Source of the DNA: Roseomonas sp. KE2513
GTDB taxonomy: Bacteria > Pseudomonadota > Alphaproteobacteria > Acetobacterales > Acetobacteraceae
Reading direction: 5' to 3'
Assembly (NCBI RefSeq): GCF_016107305.1
Contig: NZ_RCVR01000006.1
Span: 1 to 64,000 of the forward strand
Length of the DNA stretch: 64,000 nt
The notes under the pieces were generated by a model that had not been told where the DNA came from, made no database searches, and was given only the letters and a program-made list of their open reading frames with translations. Made by a program: the position numbers and the translations under genes. Each line of letters starts with the position of its first letter. Position 1 is the first letter of the stretch. This document shows, in pieces, positions 58,359 through 64,000 of this stretch.

Positions 58359-58841
58359 ATGACCATCAAGACCGGCGACGCCATCCCCTCCGTCAAGATC
58401 ATGCAGGCGAGCGCGGAGGGCCCGAAGGAGGTCGATACCGCTGCCCTCCTTGGCACCGGCACCGCCGTGCTCTTCGGCGTGCCCGGCGCCTTCACCCCCA
58501 CCTGCTCCGCCAAGCACCTGCCCGGCTTCGTGCAGCAGGCCGCGGCCCTGAAGGGCAAGGGCGTGGGCACCGTGGCCTGCGTGGCCGTCAACGACGCCTT
58601 CGTGATGCAGGCCTGGGCGAAGGACCAGGGCGTGGAGGACAAGGTGGCGATGCTGGCCGACGGCGCCGCCGCCTTCACCAAGGCCCTCGGCCTGGAGCAG
58701 GACCTGACCACCCGTGGTCTCGGCGTTCGCGCCCAGCGCTTCGCCCTCATCCTGAAGGATGGGAAGGTCACCTATGTCGGTGTGGAGGAGCCCGGCGCCT
58801 TCGACGTGAGCAGCGCGGAAGCCGTGCTGGCCAAGCTGTGA
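58359..58841 (+). CDS. Peroxiredoxin (Prx5-type)
   Basis: The 160-residue protein has the peroxidatic motif [15 protein letters not shown] with Cys about residue 49, and [14 protein letters not shown]. These mark atypical 2-Cys/1-Cys Prx5 enzymes that reduce peroxides with thioredoxin or glutathione. GCAGGGA precedes the ATG. Its stop overlaps the next small gene as GTGA. Confidence 0.93.
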   Translation: MTIKTGDAIPSVKIMQASAEGPKEVDTAALLGTGTAVLFGVPGAFTPTCSAKHLPGFVQQAAALKGKGVGTVACVAVNDAFVMQAWAKDQGVEDKVAMLADGAAAFTKALGLEQDLTTRGLGVRAQRFALILKDGKVTYVGVEEPGAFDVSSAEAVLAKL

Positions 58842-59119
58842 GCGGCCGGAAGGGGGCCGGTACGAACTGGCCCCTCTTCGCTTGGCAGGCCGGCTGGGTC
58901 TTCGCGCTGCGCAGCGCGGACCTGATGGCCAGCCCCGCCAGCGCCGGCGCGGAGCTGACGCGCATGGCGCTGGAGAAGCAGCGCGCCTTCGCCGACGGCT
59001 GGTTCGCCGCCGGCCGCGCGGCCATGCGGGGCGAGAACCCGGCCGCCGTCATGGCCGCCGCCGCCAGCCCGGCCCGCCGGCGCGTCAGCGCCAATCTCCG
59101 CACCCTCCGCAAGGGCTGA
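58838..59119 (+). CDS. Small helical protein co-translated with peroxiredoxin, unknown
   Basis: From a GTG at 58838, overlapping the peroxiredoxin stop, the product is 93 residues. The Ala/Arg-rich helix [20 protein letters not shown], then [20 protein letters not shown], has faint resemblance to phasin-type proteins, but I do not claim the family. The 4-base overlap suggests a real, co-translated gene. The role is unknown. Confidence 0.6.
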   Translation: MSGRKGAGTNWPLFAWQAGWVFALRSADLMASPASAGAELTRMALEKQRAFADGWFAAGRAAMRGENPAAVMAAAASPARRRVSANLRTLRKG

Positions 59120-59178
59120 GGGGCAACCGCGCCTCCGTTCCCGCGCTTGAAACGGCGCAGGCGAGCGGAGGCGGCGGC

Positions 59179-59952
59179 ATGGTTCTTCAGGGCAAGGTGG
59201 CTTTCGTCACCGGATCGGATTCCGGCATCGGCGCGGAGATCGCGGTTACCCTCGCCCGCGCCGGGGCGGATGTGGCCATCACCTGGCACACCGACGAGGA
59301 CGGGGCGCGCGAGACGGCCCAGCGCGTGGAGGCCACGGGCCGCCGCGCCTTCGTCACGCAGCTTGAGGTAATGGAATCGAAGTCCGTCGATGCCGCCTTC
59401 GAGGCGGCCCGCAACGCGCTCGGCATCCCCGATATCCTCGTGAACAACGCCGGCAAGGGTATGGGCGGCAAGAAGCCCGTCGCCGAGATCGCGGACGAGG
59501 ACGTGGAGGTGGTGATCCGCACCAACCTCATGGGGCCGCTCTGGTGCGCCCGCGCCTTCCTCCGCTACCGCCTGCCGGCGGGGGGAGGGGGCAAGATCAT
59601 CAACGTCTCCTCCGTCGCCCAGCACCTGCCGACCGATGGCAGCGCCCCCTATGGCATGTCCAAGGCGGGGGTCGGCTCCTTCATCCGTAGCCTCTCGGTG
59701 GAACTCGCGCCCCATAAGATCAATGTCGTCGGCATCGCGCCCGGGTTGATCCAGACGCCGATGACGCAGGAGCGGCTGGATGATCCCGCTAAGCGGGAGG
59801 CCTCCTTCAAGGAGATCCCCTGGCACCGTGCCGGGCAACCCGAGGAGATCGCGAAGCTCGCGCTTTTCCTTGCGAGCCCCGACGCCGATTACATCACGGG
59901 ACAGACGATCGTCATGGATGGTGGCCTGACCATGAACTGGGGCGGGGCCTGA
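59179..59952 (+). CDS. SDR family oxidoreductase
   Basis: The 257-residue protein has [25 protein letters not shown] and Y-GMS-K (about 156-160), then IKFxx-like [18 protein letters not shown] and [13 protein letters not shown]. It resembles 3-oxoacyl-ACP reductase/glucose dehydrogenase-type SDRs. The ATG at 59179 follows a GGAGG-type site. The substrate is unknown. Confidence 0.93.
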   Translation: MVLQGKVAFVTGSDSGIGAEIAVTLARAGADVAITWHTDEDGARETAQRVEATGRRAFVTQLEVMESKSVDAAFEAARNALGIPDILVNNAGKGMGGKKPVAEIADEDVEVVIRTNLMGPLWCARAFLRYRLPAGGGGKIINVSSVAQHLPTDGSAPYGMSKAGVGSFIRSLSVELAPHKINVVGIAPGLIQTPMTQERLDDPAKREASFKEIPWHRAGQPEEIAKLALFLASPDADYITGQTIVMDGGLTMNWGGA

Positions 59953-59968
59953 CCCCTCTCGCGCGCCG

Positions 59969-59996
59969 ATGACACGTGCCCGGCACCGGGCCTAAC
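59969..59996 (+). promoter_or_regulatory. Candidate promoter for the PhyH dioxygenase gene
   Basis: ATGACA at 59969-59974 and CCTAAC at 59991-59996 are about 16 bases apart, resembling the TTGACG / GCTANA pattern. They lie about 43 bases before the ATG. Confidence 0.3.
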
Positions 59997-60038
59997 ATCT
60001 GGAAAAGCAGAGGCCATACTTCCGAGCGACGATCCAGT

Positions 60039-60833
60039 ATGAGCGATATCAGGGAAATCTCCGTCCCCCTTACCGAAGGCCCGCTCGGCGCCGAGGACCT
60101 TGCCCATTACGAGCGCACAGGTTGGCTCGCCGCCCGCGGCTTCTTCTCCGCCGCGGAGGCCGCCGAAATCGCGCGCTGGACGGACGAGCTGGTGGCTGCC
60201 CCCGAGGTGCCGGGCCGCCACATGCTCTACCGCGAGAAGAGCCTGCTGAGCGGTGCGGAGCGGGTGATCCAGCGCATCGAGAACTTCTGTCCCTTCCACG
60301 AGGGCTTCGACCGCCTCGTTCGCGGCAGCCGGCTTGAAGCGGCCGCCGCGCAGCTGATGGGCGGCCCCGTCGTGCTGTTCAAAGAGAAGATCAACTTCAA
60401 AATGCCGGGCGGTGCGGGCTTCGAGCCGCACCAGGACCAGCAGGCGGGCTGGTCGGTCTACGCGCGCCTCTTCCTCACCGCCCTTGTCTGCATCGACCGC
60501 GCGACGGTGGAGAACGGCTGCCTCCTCATGGCCGATGCCCCCCGCTTCGTTGGGTTGATCGGCGAAGAGTGGCGCCCCCTCACGCCCGGGCAGATGGCGG
60601 GCTTCGCCCTGACGCCCGTGCCTACCGAGCCCGGCGACGTGCTCTTCTTCGACAGCTACGTCCCGCACGCCTCCGAGCCGAACCTGACGGCGGAGGCGCG
60701 GCGAATCCTCTATCTCACCTACAACCTCGCGGCCGAGGGCGACCACCGGCAGCGCTACTTTGCCGAGAAGCGCGCGAACTTCCCGCCGGATATCGAGCGC
60801 GAGCCCGGGCGGGAATACCGCTTCCGGGTTTGA
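60039..60833 (+). CDS. Phytanoyl-CoA dioxygenase (PhyH) family protein
   Basis: The 264-residue protein has the Fe(II) ligands H131 and D133 (FEPHQDQQAGW) and H210 (YVPHASEPN), with R221/R222 probably binding 2-oxoglutarate. The fold and length fit PhyH-type oxygenases, which hydroxylate fatty-acyl, ectoine-like or secondary-metabolite substrates. The substrate is not evident. The ATG at 60039 leaves a clean N-terminus. Convergent with the PaaI thioesterase gene. Confidence 0.9.
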   Translation: MSDIREISVPLTEGPLGAEDLAHYERTGWLAARGFFSAAEAAEIARWTDELVAAPEVPGRHMLYREKSLLSGAERVIQRIENFCPFHEGFDRLVRGSRLEAAAAQLMGGPVVLFKEKINFKMPGGAGFEPHQDQQAGWSVYARLFLTALVCIDRATVENGCLLMADAPRFVGLIGEEWRPLTPGQMAGFALTPVPTEPGDVLFFDSYVPHASEPNLTAEARRILYLTYNLAAEGDHRQRYFAEKRANFPPDIEREPGREYRFRV

Positions 60834-60839
60834 GCCGGT

Positions 60840-61265
60840 TCAGCGGAGGGGCGAATCGGCCGGCACGCCCTCCGGCACCTGACTGCCGGAGCGCCAGCGG
60901 TGGGTGCCCGCGCCGTAGGCCACCAGCTTGCCGTCGGGGCCCAGCACCTCGGTGCGGGTGAAGAAGATGTTGCGCCCGGCGGTGACGATCCGCCCCTCGG
61001 CCACGATGCGGCCGGTGGTCACCTGCCCGGTGAAGCGGCAGTCCATATCCACCGTGACGGCCCGGCGCACATTGCCGGGCACGGTGCAGAACAGCCCCGA
61101 ATAGCCGCCGGCTTGGTCGATCATCGCGAGCAGCACGCCGCCGTGGAGCACGCCGCTGCGGTTGTGGTGCCTGCGCTCCACGTCGAGGGCGAGGCGGGCA
61201 TAGCCGTCTCGCCATTCCTCCAGGGTGATGCCGATGAGGTCGTGGAAGGGGGCTGTGTCGTCCAT
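60840..61265 (-). CDS. PaaI-type hotdog thioesterase
   Basis: The 141-residue protein has SGVLHGGVLLAMIDQAGGYS, with Asp as the catalytic acid as in PaaI relatives, and VTVDMDCRFTGQV. It would hydrolyse an acyl-CoA, often an aromatic-acyl one. It is on the minus strand, downstream of motA by 21 bases, perhaps only as part of a transcript. Confidence 0.92.
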   Translation of the reverse strand: MDDTAPFHDLIGITLEEWRDGYARLALDVERRHHNRSGVLHGGVLLAMIDQAGGYSGLFCTVPGNVRRAVTVDMDCRFTGQVTTGRIVAEGRIVTAGRNIFFTRTEVLGPDGKLVAYGAGTHRWRSGSQVPEGVPADSPLR

Positions 61266-61286
61266 GCCGATGGCGTAGCGCGGCCC

Positions 61287-62153
61287 TCAGGCGATCTGCA
61301 AATCCTGGAGAACCGCTTCCAACTCCTGGAAAGAGGGCATGTAGGCGGTCGGCGCCATCTTGCGACCGGTTTCCACCGAGACCTGAGGCGCGTTGCCGTG
61401 CAGGTGCGCGACCAGCACCGCGCGGATCACCTCGAAGTACTTCGTCTCCTCGTCCACCACGCCCTTCAGCCGCGCCGCCATGGGGCCCATCACGCCATAG
61501 GCCAGCAGCACGCCAAGGAAGGTGCCGACCAGCGCGCCACCGATCATGCCGCCGAGCACCGTTGGCGGCTGGTCGATCGAGGCCATGGTCTTGATGACGC
61601 CGAGCACCGCCGCGACGATCCCGAGCGCCGGCAGCGCGTCCGCCATGCTCTGCATCGCGTGGGAGGGGTGCAGCTCCTCCTCCTTCAGCTTCTTCAGCTC
61701 CCGCGCCATCACGTCCTCGATCTGGTGCGGGTCGTCGGCATTCATGCCGACCATGCGGAGATAGTCGCAGATGATCGAGACGGCGTGGTGATTCGCCTTG
61801 ATCTTGGGGAACTTCGCGAAGGCGGGACTCTCTTCTGGCTTTTCTATATGCGCCTCGAGCGCCATGGCGCCTTTCGTCTGCACGAGGCGCACGAACCAGT
61901 AGAGCAACGAGAGCATCTCCACGTAGTCGCTCTTGTGGAAGCGGGCGCCCTTGAAGATCTTCCCAAAGCCGGCGAGCGTGTGCTTCACGTCGTGCATCGA
62001 GTTCGACATGACGAAGGCGCCGACCGCCGCGCCGCCGATCATTATGCCCTCGAGCGGCAGGGCGTGCAGGATGATGTCGAACTTGCCGCCCGACAGCGTG
62101 TAGCCGCCGAAAACGGTGATCATCATCAGGACGAAGCCGATGATGGTGGTCAT
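61287..62153 (-). CDS. motA: Flagellar motor stator protein MotA
   Basis: The 288-residue protein has about four membrane segments: IIGFVLMMITVFGGY, IGGAAVGAFVM, then ALPALGIVAAVLGVIKTM and FLGVLLAYGVMGPM. The conserved Pro of the ion channel is in DALPALGIV. With MotB it forms the proton channel that drives flagellar rotation. Its start overlaps the MotB stop by 4 bases. No other flagellar genes are in the window. Confidence 0.96.
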   Translation of the reverse strand: MTTIIGFVLMMITVFGGYTLSGGKFDIILHALPLEGIMIGGAAVGAFVMSNSMHDVKHTLAGFGKIFKGARFHKSDYVEMLSLLYWFVRLVQTKGAMALEAHIEKPEESPAFAKFPKIKANHHAVSIICDYLRMVGMNADDPHQIEDVMARELKKLKEEELHPSHAMQSMADALPALGIVAAVLGVIKTMASIDQPPTVLGGMIGGALVGTFLGVLLAYGVMGPMAARLKGVVDEETKYFEVIRAVLVAHLHGNAPQVSVETGRKMAPTAYMPSFQELEAVLQDLQIA

Positions 62154-63196
62154 GGGGCGGCGTTCCTCGTGTTCTCGCGCAGGAGCAGGACGGAGACCCG
62201 GCGGTTCGCGGCATTGCCGGGATCGTTGGGCAGCAGCGGCTCGCGCTCGGCGAGGCCGGCTACGCTGCGGATGCGCGACTCCGCGACGCCGCCCTCCACC
62301 AGCAGCCGCCGGGTGGCGTTGGCGCGCTCCGCCGAGAGATCCCAGTTCGAGCGCGCGCCGGGCCGGAAGGGCGTCGCGTCCGTGTGGCCGGTGATGGAGA
62401 CCGCGTTGGGCACCCGGTTGATCACCGCCGCTACCTTCGCCAGCAGCGCCTTTGCCTTGTCCGCCGGCGCGCTGCCACCAAGGGCGAACATCGGCTGGCG
62501 CTCGGCGTCCAGGAGCTGGATTCGCAGTCCTTCCGGCACCTGCTCCACCTGAAGCTGGCGGGCGAGGTCGGCCAGGGCGGGGTCGTCGCGCACGGCGGCG
62601 CGCAGCTGCTCAGCCAGGCGGTCCAGGCCCTCGCGCTCGCGCTTCTCCAACTCCTCCCGCAGCACCTCGGTGCCCGCCTTGGCGACGTCGGCCGGGCTGG
62701 TTCCCGCCTCACGGTTGCCGGGCGTGCCCATTCCCTCGGCGGCGCGACGCTCGGCCGCCTGCTCGGCCTGGAGGCGGGCGGGGGTCGCCGTCTCGTCGTC
62801 GCCCTTCGGGCCCTCGCGGCGCTCCACCGGGGTGGCCGGTGTGTCGCTGTCGTCCTCCTCGAGGTCGAAGACGACCGGGCGCGGGCCCGTCTCTACCCGC
62901 ATGGAGGAGGCGTTGGAGGCCATCTGCCCCGATTCGCTCGGCGTGCGGCCGCCGAAGGGCTGACCTGAGCCGCTGGGCCGCTGGCCCATCACGTTCGTCG
63001 GGTTGAAGTAGTCGGCCAGTCCCCGCCGCTGCTCCTCCGTCGTGGCGTTGAGCAGCCACATGAGGAGGAAGAAGGCCATCATGGCCGTGACGAAGTCGGC
63101 ATAGGCGACTTTCCACGCGCCGCCATGGTGGCCGCCCTCGCCCCCCTCCTCCTTCCTGATGACGATGGTGACGCCTTCGCCCTTGCCTTTTGCCAC
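62150..63196 (-). CDS. motB: Flagellar motor protein MotB
   Basis: The 348-residue protein has a short cytoplasmic start, then a membrane segment with the proton-carrying D34 (KVAYADFVTAMMAFFLLMWL), a charged linker of about 150 residues, and a C-terminal OmpA-like peptidoglycan-binding domain (NAVSITGHTDATPF, NWDLSAERANATRRLL). It anchors the stator to the wall. It overlaps motA by 4 bases and is translated first. Confidence 0.96.
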   Translation of the reverse strand: MAKGKGEGVTIVIRKEEGGEGGHHGGAWKVAYADFVTAMMAFFLLMWLLNATTEEQRRGLADYFNPTNVMGQRPSGSGQPFGGRTPSESGQMASNASSMRVETGPRPVVFDLEEDDSDTPATPVERREGPKGDDETATPARLQAEQAAERRAAEGMGTPGNREAGTSPADVAKAGTEVLREELEKREREGLDRLAEQLRAAVRDDPALADLARQLQVEQVPEGLRIQLLDAERQPMFALGGSAPADKAKALLAKVAAVINRVPNAVSITGHTDATPFRPGARSNWDLSAERANATRRLLVEGGVAESRIRSVAGLAEREPLLPNDPGNAANRRVSVLLLRENTRNAAP

Positions 63197-63275
63197 GGCT
63201 CTGCACCCCTAACCGCGGGTAGCATCGCCGAAGCACTCTCAAGGCCCGGTTAACCGCCGGCGCCTAGCGGGCGGG

Positions 63276-63896
63276 TTAGGCCTTCGGCAGGCAGGCCTCC
63301 TCAAGCATGCGGAAGGCGGCGGCTCGGTGGCTGATCGCGTGCTTCCGCGCCGGGTCCATCTCCGCGAAGGTCTGTGTCTCGCCCTCGGGCACGAACATCG
63401 GGTCGTAGCCGAAGCCGTGATCGCCGCGTGGCGGCCAGACCCAGCGGCCATGCGCCTCGCCGAGGAAGGCCTCAACATGGCCGTCCGGCCAGGCGAGGAC
63501 GAGGGCGCAGGAGAACCAGGCCGCGCGGTCGGGCGAGTGGCGCGCCAGCCGCTCTACCTTCGCCATGGCCTCGGCATAGTCGCGCGTGCCGTCGGGCTGC
63601 TCGGCCCAGTCGGCGGTATAGACGCCCGGCGCGCCGTCCAGGGCCGCGGCGGAGAAGCCGGAATCGTCGGCCAGGGCGACGGTGCCGCTCGCCCGCGCCG
63701 CTGCCAGCGCCTTCAGCGAGGCGTTGCCGATGAAGGTCGTCTCGGTTTCCTCCGGCACGGGCAGGCCCAACTCCCCGGCCGTGACGACCGCGATGCCGTG
63801 CCCGGCCAGCAGGGCCGCGACCTCCCGCGCCTTGCCGGCATTATGGGTGGCGAGGACGAGCCGCTTCTCCGCCAGCGGGCGGTGCGCGCCGCTCAC
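63276..63896 (-). CDS. rdgB: Non-canonical purine NTP pyrophosphatase RdgB/HAM1
   Basis: The 206-residue enzyme begins at a GTG overlapping the RNase PH stop (GTGA). [43 protein letters not shown] and [11 protein letters not shown] are complete family signatures. It removes ITP, XTP and dITP. The rph-rdgB order is a common bacterial pair. Its stop is 79 bases from motB. Confidence 0.96.
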   Translation of the reverse strand: MSGAHRPLAEKRLVLATHNAGKAREVAALLAGHGIAVVTAGELGLPVPEETETTFIGNASLKALAAARASGTVALADDSGFSAAALDGAPGVYTADWAEQPDGTRDYAEAMAKVERLARHSPDRAAWFSCALVLAWPDGHVEAFLGEAHGRWVWPPRGDHGFGYDPMFVPEGETQTFAEMDPARKHAISHRAAAFRMLEEACLPKA

Positions 63897-64000
63897 AGCC
63901 CCACCGCCGCGCGCTGGGCCGCGAAGATCTCCGCCGTTCCCTTCCGCGCGAGGGCCAACAGCCCCGTCAGCTCCGCCTCGGAGAAGGGGGCGGACTCGGC
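63893..64000 (-). CDS. rph: Ribonuclease PH, partial (C-terminal 35 residues)
   Basis: The frame is open to base 64000 and ends in TGA at 63893-63895. The visible residues, [20 protein letters not shown] then FAAQRAA, match the conserved C-terminus of RNase PH, which trims tRNA 3' ends. The upstream part lies outside the window. The stop overlaps the rdgB GTG start. Confidence 0.85.
   Translation of the reverse strand, partial: AESAPFSEAELTGLLALARKGTAEIFAAQRAAVGL

Noticed and set aside
1-64000. Transposases, prophage, toxin-antitoxin or defence genes, CRISPR, rRNA and tRNA genes
   Set aside because: None seen on either strand by reading; faint or short RNA genes could still be missed without a covariance search.

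Overview
The window is GC-rich (about 70% by eye, strong G/C at third codon positions), densely packed, and has no rRNA, tRNA, transposase or CRISPR array that I could find. An EipB/DUF1849 envelope protein, an alpha-type AspRS, Caulobacter-like promoters (TTGACG-like / GCTAGG-like), many SDR oxidoreductases and a Bug-type solute receptor suggest an alphaproteobacterium. Rhodospirillales/Acetobacteraceae, perhaps Roseomonas-like, is my best guess, but this is inference and not a database match.

Layout. 0-1 kb: the start of a CheY-like response regulator running off the left edge, then a stretch with two coding-like remnants. 1.2-2 kb: a TSUP exporter. 2-14.2 kb: a glycan locus with a two-domain glycosyltransferase, an FkbM methyltransferase carrying 34/38-residue helical repeats, a GDP-L-fucose synthase-like protein, a lower-GC polytopic membrane protein, and a five-gene cassette with 4-base overlaps (FAD oxidoreductase, GtrB-like protein lacking DxD, divergent SDR, TIM-barrel isomerase, GT2). 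14.2-25 kb: an EEP phosphodiesterase with a PLD-VTT membrane protein, allophanate hydrolase (AtzF), a minus-strand run Lrp/MOSC/2-hydroxyacid dehydrogenase/SulP, a DUF6356-like protein and an ABC-F ATPase. 25-33 kb: NhaA, Ndk, a Bug receptor, GNAT, a lysozyme-like protein, a stress-type SDR, a UraD-transthyretin fusion, a zinc ADH and another SDR. 33-43.6 kb: a LigD-like PE-POL protein with no ligase domain, LLM flavoprotein, FAD dehydrogenase, a secreted argininosuccinate-lyase-like protein, MDR reductase, BaiN-like flavoprotein, ALDH and LysR. 43.7-50.7 kb: a small exported protein, a Tat-type SBP_bac_5 receptor under a TPP riboswitch, a lipoprotein, a PAS protein, an SDR-HpxZ pair, FAH hydrolase and a secreted alpha/beta hydrolase. 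50.9-64 kb: MATE and thioesterase, a Pro-rich exported protein, an OprP-type porin, EipB, AspS, YqgE, a peroxiredoxin pair, SDR, PhyH dioxygenase, PaaI thioesterase, MotA/MotB, RdgB and the end of RNase PH.

How it works together. Most genes are housekeeping or scattered catabolism. Three genes (atzF, uraD fusion, hpxZ) point to ureide/purine nitrogen salvage, though they are not one operon. The glycan locus looks like a coordinated surface-polysaccharide module; its five overlapping genes would be co-translated and probably make and transfer an unusual sugar or cyclitol.

The strongest candidates for something new are the overlapping cassette with its apparently inactive GT2, the orphan peptide-type receptor under a TPP riboswitch with a hairpin over its ribosome-binding site, the exported lyase with an altered catalytic motif, the PE-POL protein missing its ligase, and a family of GGGGTCTGGGG-containing inverted-repeat elements between genes.
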